A stretch of DNA of 32,814 bases from an uncultured Bradyrhizobium sp. (lineage in GTDB: Bacteria > Pseudomonadota > Alphaproteobacteria > Rhizobiales > Xanthobacteraceae), in NCBI RefSeq assembly GCF_936928535.1, contig NZ_CAKZHY010000134.1:1-32814 (forward strand). The letters are read 5' to 3'. Both the position numbers and the translations under genes were made by a program. The notes beneath the pieces are model-generated. The model did no database searches. It had not been told where the DNA came from and worked only from the letters and a program-made list of their open reading frames with translations. Within the stretch, counting starts at the first letter, position 1. Every line of letters starts with the position of its first letter. Positions 15,514-23,262 of the stretch are shown piece after piece.

Positions 15514-16357
15514 GGGGGCCCTCCGCAAGCAGGGCTTCGAAGCTGATGGCGCCCGATTTGGACCGCTTGGCCCGAACGCCGTGGCCGGCGGCTTCCCTGG
15601 CGTCCTCCGGCATCAGCTTCTTGAGCTCCGCCTTGGCCAGTTCATGCTCACCGTGGGCGGCATGCGTGCGCAGGTAGGTAGCCGAAAGATCCGCCCAGAG
15701 ATTGGAGGCGCTCATGTCCACGACTTTGATGGCTTCAAGTCTTGGTCGCGGCGGCTCGATGTTGAACAGCACAGGTGGTTCGCCGCTTTGCACACAACGC
15801 CAGAACCTCTTCTCGGCCGTGAGCAACAGATGTTGATAGAGCGGATCAGCATGGACTTTGATCTCCACCCACTTACCGCCCCCGGTGATAATGGAGAGCA
15901 CAGATGAGCGGGCGGCGATGACCCACATGTTGTGTTGCAGCTGCGGCATGTGCTTGTCCGCCGCGGCCTCCTCCGAGAAGGCCCAGGGCAGCATGAATTT
16001 GGCTTCAAAGACCGCACCGTTTTGTTCGACCACGCCGTCGAGCGTCGCTGCCATCCATTTGTGAACGGGATGGTGAACCCGCTTCTGGACGTCTTTAAGG
16101 GTCGTGCCGGTGGATCGCTCATACCAGGACCGGTTCAGCGGCTCGGTAACAGTGCCGAGCTGAACGATCAGATTTTCCGAGAGGTCTTTCGGCTCGATCT
16201 CGCCACGCTTCTCTCGCCAGAGCCGGAAGAGGCTTTCCTGGTCATCGCCCATAATGATGCGAGCATCCGATCCGCCAATGAAGTGTCTTCGATCGACTGA
16301 AGTAAACTTGATGATCTCTCGTTGAAGGTCCGCTTCGCTTGCCTTGATGAGGGGCAC
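15497..16357 (-). CDS. YqaJ-type (lambda-exonuclease-like) viral recombinase nuclease
   Basis: 286 residues with the PD-(D/E)xK pattern of YqaJ/lambda Exo enzymes: GGSDARIIMG near 28-37, the helix with LGTVTEPLNRSWYE (acidic E72), MAATLDGVV (D107) and VFEAKFMLPW (E118, K120), then QLQHNMWV with the conserved Gln/His. Such nucleases digest one strand from double-strand ends and hand single-stranded DNA to a partner annealing protein, here the ERF gene directly downstream. The start is GTG at 16357, with AGGAGAT about 6 bp upstream. It heads a three-gene minus-strand operon and diverges from the 16596 gene. Confidence 0.9.
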   Translation of the reverse strand: MPLIKASEADLQREIIKFTSVDRRHFIGGSDARIIMGDDQESLFRLWREKRGEIEPKDLSENLIVQLGTVTEPLNRSWYERSTGTTLKDVQKRVHHPVHKWMAATLDGVVEQNGAVFEAKFMLPWAFSEEAAADKHMPQLQHNMWVIAARSSVLSIITGGGKWVEIKVHADPLYQHLLLTAEKRFWRCVQSGEPPVLFNIEPPRPRLEAIKVVDMSASNLWADLSATYLRTHAAHGEHELAKAELKKLMPEDAREAAGHGVRAKRSKSGAISFEALLAEGPHAPVQ

Positions 16358-16595
16358 CGATATCTCCTGTTTTACGTAGCGCTTGCAGCTCTTGGCTGCA
16401 CTGCCGCGAGCCCCGCAGTTGCGAGGCGAGATACCGATGCGATATGCGCGGCCGGCGAATCAGTAACGCTCCGTTCGCCGAGCAATTCCAGTCCATTCTG
16501 CAGCAAGATTGTTGCTCTTTCACCGGTAGCGTTTGATCTCCCGACACTTTGGAGCGATGCCGTACCAATGCCATGATGAGGCCGGGACAGAAACA

Positions 16596-17009
16596 ATGAC
16601 TTCAAAACGACAAATCGAAGCCAATTGCCGCAATGCCAAAAGAAGCACGGGCCCGAAAACGGCTGCGGGGAAGCAGAGCGCAAGTCAGAACGCGTTCCGA
16701 CATGGACTCTCGCGCGCGGGGCACCAGCCAGAAGACGAATTGGACTCGATCGCTCAAGCGCTCGTCGCCAACTTGCCGGATGCAGAGAGCCACGAGCAGG
16801 CAAGAAGCCTCGTTGCCTGCAAGCTCCAGCTGATCGAGATAAGAGCTGTTCGCGCTCAATTGCTTGCAGCAGCCATGCAGAATCCGACAGAGAGAAGATT
16901 CGCCTCGGTATTGAAACTCGAGCGATATGAGCGCGCCGCACTTGCGATGCGGAGACGTATCCTCCAACAGGCGTGCGCTCGAACGGGCCCAAAAAACGGT
17001 TCCACGTGA
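16596..17009 (+). CDS. Small conserved protein with KRSTGPKTAAGK motif
   Basis: 137 residues. The N-terminus (KRQIEANCRNAKRSTGPKTA, then GKQSASQNAFRHGLSR) is a motif I associate with a widespread group of short uncharacterised bacterial proteins of the form NrxNAxxSTGPrTxaGKxxssxNAlrHGL. They are often found in accessory DNA. The rest is helical, alternating acidic and basic (EQARSLVACKLQLIEIRAVR). There is no membrane segment. The ATG at 16596 is preferred over 16533, because the conserved motif starts right after it. The function of the group is unknown to me. Confidence 0.7.
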   Translation: MTSKRQIEANCRNAKRSTGPKTAAGKQSASQNAFRHGLSRAGHQPEDELDSIAQALVANLPDAESHEQARSLVACKLQLIEIRAVRAQLLAAAMQNPTERRFASVLKLERYERAALAMRRRILQQACARTGPKNGST

Positions 17010-17016
17010 GCGAAAT

Positions 17017-17047
17017 AAAATTGAGCTCCTCACCAAGGAGATGAGTT
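17017..17047 (+). repeat. Direct repeat, copy 1, with a CTCCT/AGGAG hairpin
   Basis: Identical over 31 bp to 17227-17257. The core is a 5-bp stem CTCCT-CACCA-AGGAG followed by ATGAG. Similarity continues loosely downstream in both copies (CTGAGGAGATGA, then ACGTTCCT). The upstream flanks share CACGTGA. The AGGAG could sequester or mimic a ribosome-binding site. Confidence 0.75.
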
Positions 17048-17226
17048 GGCAACGCCGATCCTTGCTGAGGAGATGACCCTGGTTATTGCCACGTTCCTTT
17101 TCAACAAGGAAATGCAATTCAGTCTTGAAAATACAGCGATATAGACACGCTGTATTTGAGAAACGGAGTGCGTCCTCACGGATGAATGGCTTGAGCATGC
17201 CGAGAAAACGCGCCCTCACGTGAAAG

Positions 17227-17257
17227 AAAATTGAGCTCCTCACCAAGGAGATGAGTT
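17227..17257 (+). repeat. Direct repeat, copy 2
   Basis: Second copy, identical over 31 bp to 17017-17047. In this copy CTGAGGAGATGA follows almost at once (17258-17270), whereas copy 1 has an extra stretch of about 14 bp between. It lies 164 bp upstream of the methyltransferase start codon. Confidence 0.75.
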
Positions 17258-17420
17258 TCTGAGGAGATGAAAGCCTACGTTCCTCTTCATTATTTATAGG
17301 AAAGACGATTTTTACTTTGTCGCCGTACGCTCGTACGCACATCGCAAGAAAACTTCTTGCTCGAGTGCTCTCCGCAGAAGCGATGCGATAAGCGGATAGC
17401 TCCATCACCACGGAGAAATT

Positions 17421-18746
17421 ATGCCGAATACGGCAACCAATCTAACCCCCATCCGCGTCGCCATCACCTATGTGCTTGCAGACAGCTTGATACTGGATAA
17501 GGAGAACCCGCGGCAACACTCGCAGCGGCAGATCACACAGCTTGCTGACGGCATCAGGGAATTCGGCTTCTTGGTTCCGATTGTTATCGATCATGAGTTG
17601 CGCGTAATCGCAGGTCATGCTCGCGTACTTGCGGCCCGGAAGCTCGGAATGACAGAGCTGCCCGCGATTGAAGTGCGGCATCTCTCATCGGCGCAGTTAA
17701 AGGCGTTTCGCCTGGCGGACAACAAGCTCGCACTCAATGCCTCCTGGGACGAGCGTCTTCTCGCCAAGGAGCTGATGCAGCTGACCGAAATCAACCTCGA
17801 TTTTTCGATCTCCCTGACGGGGTTCTCGACCGCCGAGGTCGACATCGTGATCGGCAAGCAGAAAGGCCGGGGACGCCTGATCGAGGATCCCGCTAGTTGG
17901 ACCGGGCCTGTCGTAAGCCAGGTCGGTGATCTCTGGATGCTCGGTCATCACTGTCTGTTCTGCGAGGACAGCACCTCGTTCGAAAATTTCGCGCGTCTGA
18001 TGGGCGACGCGAAGGCGGACATGGTATTCGCGGATCCGCCCTACAACGTCCGGATCGAAGGCAACGTCTCCGGCAAGGGACGGCGCAAGCACCGCGACTT
18101 CGTTCAGGCCGCCGGGGAAATGTCCGGTGACCAGTTCAAAAGCTTCTTGCAGACCGTATGTTTGAATCTGGCTGCCCATAGCCGGGACGGCGCGCTGGTA
18201 TATCTCTGTATGGACTGGCGGCACACTGACGAGCTTTTGGCCGCAGGCCGGGAAGCCTTCTCGGAGCTCAAAAACATCGCCGTCTGGGTCAAGGACAATC
18301 CGGGGCTTGGATCTCTCTACCGGTCCGCCCATGAGTTTGTGTTCATCTTCAAATCCGGCGTCGGTGCCCACATCAACAACATCGAGCTAGGCAAGTACGG
18401 TCGTAACCGTTCCAATGTCTGGTGCTACGACAGCGCCACGACCGCGGCGCGCAGGGGGCAAAAGGTCTTCGACCTGCATCCGACGGTGAAGCCCTTGCCA
18501 ATGGTCGTCGATGCCATCATGGATGCTTCGCATCGCGGGGGAATCATTCTGGACTGCTTTCTCGGGAGCGGAACCACGCTGATCGCCGCGGAGCAGGCCG
18601 GTCGTCAATGCCGGGGATTCGAACTTGACCCGGTTTACGCAGATACAATCATCCGGCGCTGGCAGATCATGACGGGACAAGATGCAGTTCGGAACGACGG
18701 CGCAATCTTTGCAGAGTTGGAGCGCAACAATGGTGAAGGACGGTAA
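17421..18746 (+). CDS. ParB-domain DNA adenine/cytosine-N4 methyltransferase
   Basis: 441 residues. The N-terminal 130 residues are a ParB/Srx-like domain (ENPRQHS, GIREFGFLVPIVID, VIAGHARVLAARKLG, then FRLADNKLALNASWDE). The C-terminal part is an amino-methyltransferase of the beta arrangement: catalytic motif ADPPYNV (DPPY at 205-208) precedes the S-adenosylmethionine motif FLGSGTT (380-386), with HPTVKP (353-358) between. It would methylate adenine-N6 or cytosine-N4. No restriction partner is adjacent, so it is probably an orphan, phage-type methylase that protects or marks mobile DNA. The ATG at 17421 follows GGAGA by about 6 bp. Only 3 bp separate it from the next gene. Confidence 0.92.
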   Translation: MPNTATNLTPIRVAITYVLADSLILDKENPRQHSQRQITQLADGIREFGFLVPIVIDHELRVIAGHARVLAARKLGMTELPAIEVRHLSSAQLKAFRLADNKLALNASWDERLLAKELMQLTEINLDFSISLTGFSTAEVDIVIGKQKGRGRLIEDPASWTGPVVSQVGDLWMLGHHCLFCEDSTSFENFARLMGDAKADMVFADPPYNVRIEGNVSGKGRRKHRDFVQAAGEMSGDQFKSFLQTVCLNLAAHSRDGALVYLCMDWRHTDELLAAGREAFSELKNIAVWVKDNPGLGSLYRSAHEFVFIFKSGVGAHINNIELGKYGRNRSNVWCYDSATTAARRGQKVFDLHPTVKPLPMVVDAIMDASHRGGIILDCFLGSGTTLIAAEQAGRQCRGFELDPVYADTIIRRWQIMTGQDAVRNDGAIFAELERNNGEGR

Positions 18747-18749
18747 GTA

Positions 18750-19007
18750 ATGAAGCGTAGGAAAGCAGCACGGGCAAAACGCGACCTGGGGGCGATGCTG
18801 GAGCAGATGGACAGTGAGCTGATCTGGGTGACAGAGGGCGGCAAACGTAAGCGGCTTCCCAAGATCGAGGTCGAGTTCAAAAAAAGGTTCGCCAACGCAT
18901 TAAAGGGCGATCTCAAGGCCGTTGCGTTGATCCTGCGGACGGCACGGCAATACGGACTGCGTGATCCGAACGTCGCACACCTCGTAAGGTTTAAGAAAGC
19001 CAATTAA
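18750..19007 (+). CDS. Short DUF5681-like protein
   Basis: 85 residues, basic at both ends. The stretch WVTEGGKRKRLPKIEVEFKK, then RFANALKGDLKAVALILRTA, matches the second half of DUF5681 proteins (TEGGKxRrmsk...nkAlkGDlkAvkllL). These occur beside phage or island genes and whose role is unknown; a terminase-small-subunit-like role has been suspected. The usual N-terminal GxPPkxtqFkPGxSGNpkGRPKG segment is missing here but is present in the next reading frame region. It starts 3 bp after the methyltransferase stop. Confidence 0.65.
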   Translation: MKRRKAARAKRDLGAMLEQMDSELIWVTEGGKRKRLPKIEVEFKKRFANALKGDLKAVALILRTARQYGLRDPNVAHLVRFKKAN

Positions 19008-19030
19008 GAAGAGCTAGCAGAGCAAGATCG

Positions 19031-19383
19031 ATGACGAACAAGGACTATGAGGTCGGCTATGGCCGTCCTCCCAAAGCTACACACGCTTTCAGCCCGGCGT
19101 GTCCGGAAACTACCGCGGAAAACCTAAACAGATCGAGTTGGTGCTCGACCGCGGCGAGATCTTCAGGCGCGTTGCATATGAGATGATCGACGTGCAATGC
19201 GAGGGCGGGCGCGAGCGGATGCCTCAATGCCAGGCCCTGCTCTACCTCCTGTGGAAGTTGGCAATCGGGGGAGATCAAGACGCTGCTCGTCTGCTGGAAG
19301 ACTTTCGCAAGCTTTACCCGGCATCGGCCGCGGATCCGGTCGATATCGTATTCACATTGAGCGAAGCCGACGAGCGCTTGTGA
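19031..19383 (+). pseudogene. Frameshifted DUF5681-like gene
   Basis: An ATG at 19031 opens MTNKDYEVGYGRPPKAT, the classic beginning of DUF5681 proteins, but the frame then runs into unrelated residues. Two bases fewer within the ACACAC run at 19079-19084 would restore TRFQPGVSGNYRGKPKQIEL and continue through DRGEIFRRVAYEMIDV to the TGA at 19381-19383. That intact protein would be about 116 residues. The simplest reading is a 2-bp slippage insertion. If the downstream part is still translated, the first in-frame start is GTG 19099. Confidence 0.7.
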
Positions 19384-20104
19384 CACATTGAATTCCTGCG
19401 ATTGCAGGGCGCCCCGTTCCAGCGGGTTCTTGATCCTGCCCGCTGGGCGGCTTTTGGGGAGCTGCTGAATAAGATCTAGAAGGTCAGTGTTGTTCACGAG
19501 GCCAGCCGCGTGACTTAATTCCCTGCGCAAGTCCCGCGCGCTGCGTGGGCTCGTCCCGCAACCCGCAATCTCGCGCCGCTCGGCTTGCGACAAGTGATTC
19601 GTGCCCTTCGTCAGCTCTCTCCGCAATGATTCATCTGGTACTAGTCGAGGTGTGGGCGATGCTGCCTAAGTTTGTAAGCGACCTCAGATGAAACAATCGC
19701 AATGATTTTTCGGGACAATAATTTCCCTGTTACAGACATCTAAATTCCCTGATCGGATTCCCAGCTCGCTTCGTTGTTTTGATCGGAAACGCTGCAATTG
19801 AAGGCATAGACGGACCACCCCGACCATCTCAAGAAAATTTTCCTGTAACCCTTTCAGAGGGGGGCTAGGTTCCTCGAGGTCTCTGGGAGCGGGGATTAAG
19901 TTCCGACAGGGGAACAGAGCAGCGAACGCATGCTCCGTTTCTTCGACTTTCGTCCTAATTCCAAAAGGCTAGATGTGCCGCTTCGCCATCACTTTCTTGC
20001 AATTGATGGGGGGAAATTAACTTTGCATTCACTATGCCGTTGCACTCGCGCGAAAGTAGTGCGAGCCACTCCCGCACGCGAGCCACTCAAACGAGTTCGC
20101 GAAT
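19384..20104. other. Gene-poor junction between the phage module and the DUF4214 gene
   Basis: About 720 bp with no convincing gene. A minus-strand frame (19057-19626) is mostly antisense to the DUF5681 remnant. From about 19680 the DNA becomes AT-richer, with TTCCCTGTTAC-like motifs (19723) and a second ATTCCCTGA (19743). A 71-codon frame at 19930-20145 overlaps the following gene and is not supported. The region may hold the promoter of the DUF4214 gene. Confidence 0.4.
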
Positions 20105-21301
20105 ATGGAGAATACAGTGACGGTTTCATCCTCTCTTATCGCTAGCGACTATCAGCACATTCTCTTCCGCGGAGCCTCCACCGCCGAATTGTCGGCCTGG
20201 TCCGGCCTGGAGACCAATTCGGAAGTCATCGCGGGCATTGAGCATTCGCCCGAAGCGTTGCTCTACGTGGACCCCTTGATCCGCCTATATCAGGGTGCAT
20301 TCAATCGGACGCCGGACGTAAGCGGGCTTGGCGCCAACGTGGACGCCATGCGCGACGGTCACCATTCTCTCTACGACATGGCGAACGCGTTCGTACACTC
20401 CACGGAGTTCACCAACACCTACGGCTCGTTGTCCGACGCGCAGTATGTCGAGCAACTCTACCACAATGTGCTGAACCGCGTCGGTACGCAGACCGAGGTC
20501 GACAATTGGCTCGCCACCGGGCTGGATAGGGCGCATATCCTAGTTGGATTCACCGAATCCGCCGAGTTCATTGCCAGCTCAGCCAGCGGTCTGCAAACCT
20601 ATCTGGACCAAATCGCCGCCGGCCAGCAGCCCGCCGGCGGGCACCTGGCAGGAAACGGGGTATCTCCGTTCACATTCAGTCCGGATGCGGCGCTGGACGT
20701 GCTTGGCCAGAGCCAGGCCAATCCCGGCACGATGATCACCGGCAGCGGTATTCCCGCGCTTCACGGCTCTTCCGCTGTCGATAGCGTCACCGGCACGCAG
20801 CTCTGGCTTTCGGCCTCGTATCGGACGTCAGGGGCGATGTTCGATCAGACCGGCGTCGACGTCGATGGCACCGTCCATTATCAGGGCCTTGCTGGAACAC
20901 AGGATGGTTCATTCGGCGAGCAGGGTGCAAACGCCAATCGTGGTCATCTTGCGCTCAACTTCGCTGCCGTTTCAGGCGTAAACGGTTTTCAGAATAACCA
21001 GATCAAGTTATTTTTGGACACCGATCCGTCGAGCGCGACGAACTATAAGGAGCTCGATCTTCATGTCATCAACGGCGTCCAAGTCTGGACAGATACCGCA
21101 GGCCATCCGGTGATCGGGGACGATCCCCAGTTCGCTCCCAACAGCGTAGCTGAAAATACTGCAAATATGATGTTTGGCTATTGGCTCGGAAACTCGGCGC
21201 CGCCTGCAGCCGGCCACTATGATGTGATGATGACCGAAACCTCTGTCGTCGGAACGATGACAAACCACATCGTCATCGATCTGGTGAACGGACAGGTCTG
21301 A
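20105..21301 (+). CDS. DUF4214-domain secreted/surface protein
   Basis: 398 residues. The segment from about 55 to 160 is DUF4214: VDPLIRLYQGAFNRTPDVSG, ANVDAMRDGHHSLYDMANAF, STEFTNTYG, then a second unit YVEQLYHNVLNRVGTQTEVD followed by FTESAEF. DUF4214 units are common in alphaproteobacterial exported, often type-I-secreted, surface proteins. The rest (about 190-398) is Gly/Asn/Asp-rich and beta-like (IKLFLDTDPSSATNYKELDL) with no RTX nonapeptides seen. There is no N-terminal signal peptide, as expected for type I secretion. The start may be ATG 20105 or GTG 20117; only the GTG has GGAG at a proper distance. A strong hairpin follows. Confidence 0.8.
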   Translation: MENTVTVSSSLIASDYQHILFRGASTAELSAWSGLETNSEVIAGIEHSPEALLYVDPLIRLYQGAFNRTPDVSGLGANVDAMRDGHHSLYDMANAFVHSTEFTNTYGSLSDAQYVEQLYHNVLNRVGTQTEVDNWLATGLDRAHILVGFTESAEFIASSASGLQTYLDQIAAGQQPAGGHLAGNGVSPFTFSPDAALDVLGQSQANPGTMITGSGIPALHGSSAVDSVTGTQLWLSASYRTSGAMFDQTGVDVDGTVHYQGLAGTQDGSFGEQGANANRGHLALNFAAVSGVNGFQNNQIKLFLDTDPSSATNYKELDLHVINGVQVWTDTAGHPVIGDDPQFAPNSVAENTANMMFGYWLGNSAPPAAGHYDVMMTETSVVGTMTNHIVIDLVNGQV

Positions 21302-21323
21302 GCGGAGACTAAGCGATAGATAA

Positions 21324-21352
21324 GGAGGGCGCCAGCTGACCTGGCGCTCTCC
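21324..21352 (+). terminator. Strong hairpin after the DUF4214 gene
   Basis: A 12-bp stem (GGAGGGCGCCAG with CTGGCGCTCTCC, one G-T pair) around a 5-base CTGAC loop, 22 bp after the stop codon. There is no T-run after it, so it may end transcription with factor help or stabilise the mRNA. Confidence 0.55.
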
Positions 21353-21616
21353 TCACATCCGGCAATTATTCATATTACGGACCAAACGAGAGACGTTGGC
21401 GCCAGCATTCGATCCTGTGCGGCCTCAAGAGCGAAATTGCACCGGAGTTCGCGCGCGACGGCATTGCGGAGAGCCGTAATAATTGTCTTCGGGAATAGGA
21501 GGCGAAAGACTAACGTCGATCTCGCCCGTCGTACTGCCACTACCGGTGTCGCTAGTTAGCTCGGGCTGGAAGGTTCGGGACAAGATCCGCGTTGGATCAC
21601 AGGAGCGCGCCCTCCG
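21353..21616. other. Gene-free stretch
   Basis: I see no supported gene. The minus strand remains open in the same frame downstream of the remnant's stop at 21617 and encodes RILSRTFQPELTSDTGSG, then EIDVSLSPPIPEDNYYG, to a TGA near 21431. That could be part of an older, longer gene, but there is no start signal and I do not recognise it. Confidence 0.3.
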
Positions 21617-21760
21617 TCAGCCCTTGTTATGAGCAAGCTTGTAGTCGCCCGGTACACACTTATAGCGCTCGATGTGCCAAACCTCGGAATGATAGATCGG
21701 ATGCTCGTCCTTCCACTCGGCCATCGCCGCCTGACCGTTGATCACGCAGGGAATGGCAAG
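21617..21760 (-). pseudogene. Fragment of a small, probably exported, protein
   Basis: A 47-residue minus-strand frame reads AIPCVINGQAAMAEWKDEHP, then IYHSEVWHIERYKCVPGDYK, ending at TGA 21617-21619. The composition (paired Cys, aromatic residues, polar ending) looks like real coding sequence of a small Cys-containing exported protein. The frame meets a TAG just upstream with no signal peptide or ribosome-binding site, so the 5' end seems lost. The family is not identified. Confidence 0.45.
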
Positions 21761-21970
21761 CTAAAAGCTAAACGAGTTTTTCAACGATCATTTCTTGACA
21801 CGAGCAGTTTTGTCAGCAAGTCGTTCGTTGCGCAGACTTTAACAACACGGCCTGCGCCCGACAGCATTCCCAACTATTCTCAGTGCTTCTGCTACTTTCA
21901 GAACTTGCCAGGATGAAGTTATTCAGAAACCCTGTTCACCGATGTTGGTGACTTGTTTTTGGAGGGCGCA

Positions 21971-22120
21971 ATGCCCGAGATATTTGAGGTCGTTTTGTGG
22001 TGCGCAGCGCTTGCGACTTGGTTGATGCTGTTCTTCGCATTTGTGGGCAAGGGCTTGAGATCGTTTGCAACGAGTATCCGCCGGGTGTCCAAGGCAGCCT
22101 TCAAGATCAAGCTCCGATAA
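21971..22120 (+). CDS. Small single-pass membrane protein
   Basis: 49 codons with a perfect GGAGGG at 21961-21966, 4 bp before the ATG. It reads MPEIFEVVLWCAALATWLML, FFAFVGKGLRSFATS, then a basic tail (RRVSKAAFKIKLR). This is one hydrophobic helix of about 18 residues followed by positive charges, so the C-terminus should face the cytoplasm. The frame stays open for about 38 more codons after the TAA (to 22237), which could be chance or an old stop mutation. The function is unknown. Confidence 0.55.
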   Translation: MPEIFEVVLWCAALATWLMLFFAFVGKGLRSFATSIRRVSKAAFKIKLR

Positions 22121-22278
22121 GTGGTGAGCGCCGAGCCGAAGGCCGAGGCGCGCCAACGACCGGTCGGATCGCTTGCGACCCGACGACGTCGTTTGATCCG
22201 GTTGAAAGCTGCGCCCGCTTCGAAAGGTATTTTGTGACACCTTTGCCGAACTTGGCCTTCTTTGCAAAAGATGAAGGA

Positions 22279-22302
22279 AACCCCGCCGAGGCGGGGTGTT
22301 GA
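22279..22302. terminator. Bidirectional intrinsic-terminator-like hairpin
   Basis: A perfect CCCCGCC-GA-GGCGGGG stem flanked by AA on one side and TGTT on the other. Read on the minus strand it is followed by TTTCCTT, so it most likely ends the PsiF-like gene whose stop is 16 bp before. It could also serve the small plus-strand protein upstream. Confidence 0.7.
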
Positions 22303-22317
22303 CGCATTGTAACTGAG

Positions 22318-22512
22318 CTAGGCTTTAGCCATGCACTCTTTGATATACGCGCGCTTTTTGGACATATGAAGTCCCTGGGCAGAAGCTTCTTTCTTGCAAG
22401 CTTTCTGCCTCATTAGCCACTCGGGATTTTCGGTCGCGCTTCCGGCAAATGCCGATGTGGCGACTGTTGCTGCAAGCGCGGCTGCGGCACTGATAGCGCA
22501 AATAGTTTTCAT
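22318..22512 (-). CDS. Small exported PsiF-repeat-like protein
   Basis: 64 residues from the ATG at 22512, which has GGAG about 7 bp upstream. The signal peptide MKTICAISAAAALAATVATS ends near AFA-GS. The mature part has about 40 residues with two Cys in the pattern C-x3-A-x3-G-x4-K-x-A-x3-C (KACKKEASAQGLHMSKKRAY, then IKECMAKA). This resembles the single-repeat PsiF family (phosphate-starvation-inducible) of periplasmic proteins. The two Cys probably form a disulphide. An upstream in-frame ATG (22536) is not needed. Confidence 0.75.
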   Translation of the reverse strand: MKTICAISAAAALAATVATSAFAGSATENPEWLMRQKACKKEASAQGLHMSKKRAYIKECMAKA

Positions 22513-23262
22513 AAAATCTCCATAGGTGTGATGCATCGAGGGTCATGTTAAGTGAGCCGCACGTGAAGGCAATGTAGAGATAGCTTAAAATATCATCAAA
22601 GCAGTTCGTAGTTTGAACAAGAAGAAGGCGACTTGACGAAGAAACATGCAACGGCGCGTGCATGCTGCGCGTGGGTTAATGGCGCCTTCCGAGTCTTGTT
22701 CATGCGCAACATCGTTCGCTGGCAATTCTTTCCAGCCTGGCGACGGCCTTCACCGATCTGCAATGAGTGCGCGGCGATCAAAAATGGCTAGACGGCAGTT
22801 GGGCAGGGACTTGTCTGCCTGGATCGCCATTTCCTGTTCTTCAGCTCTCATCTCCCTGTTCGGCGCCTGTTCTCAGCTATCAGGAAATTGGACCCTCACT
22901 GTCTAAGTTGCAAATATGATGGTCTAATCTCGCATGCATCGCTGCTCGAGACTGCCGCTATGCGTGTTTTATGAATACTGTAAAATTCCCTGTTACCAAG
23001 TCGAAGCCAAGATCGGCGCATCTAGCGTGCATCAATCCCGAATTGCTTGTGAGCGCTGCCCAAATTATGCTTGGCGCAAAACCGGCGCCTAGAGTTCGCC
23101 CCCCGTGAGAAGACCCACAGTCTGGCCAGCTGAGCAGGTGCGCTATTTCGGCAATAACGTAGTCAAACTTGGATGTCGTGCATGTTCAGCAGCTCGGCGC
23201 CGGGGGCGGCGGGTGGCTAACAAATCGCTCGCTCGACATACCGTTCGCCAGTAATATGCGGC
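22513..23262. other. Gene-poor stretch upstream of the winged-helix gene
   Basis: About 750 bp. The best frame is 22633-22791 on the plus strand: TTG start with AAGG upstream, 52 residues including LFMRNIVRWQFFPAWRRPS and CNEC. It is weak but possible. Another frame (22646-22906) looks spurious. A TTCCCTGTTAC motif at 22986 repeats one at 19723. The run CCCCCGTG near 23099 and the region after it hold nothing I recognise. Confidence 0.35.

Larger units (their letters stand above)
17010..17420. other. Gap with a duplicated structured element
   Basis: No gene is supported in these 411 bp. Their main content is two copies of a repeat starting at 17003 and 17217. A minus-strand frame (16602-17411) crosses the region but mostly lies antisense to the 16596 gene and is considered spurious. 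Confidence 0.5.

Noticed and set aside
16602..17411. Long minus-strand frame across the duplicated element
   Set aside because: Mostly antisense to a gene with a recognised N-terminal motif. Its repeated ISLVRSSI peptide merely reflects the duplicated non-coding DNA.
19057..19626. Minus-strand frame opposite the DUF5681 remnant
   Set aside because: The plus strand has the recognisable family sequence, and the minus frame has no start signal or motif.
22646..22906. Plus-strand 86-codon frame
   Set aside because: Unusual composition, no ribosome-binding site, and a competing frame (22633-22791) is at least as likely. Neither is well supported.
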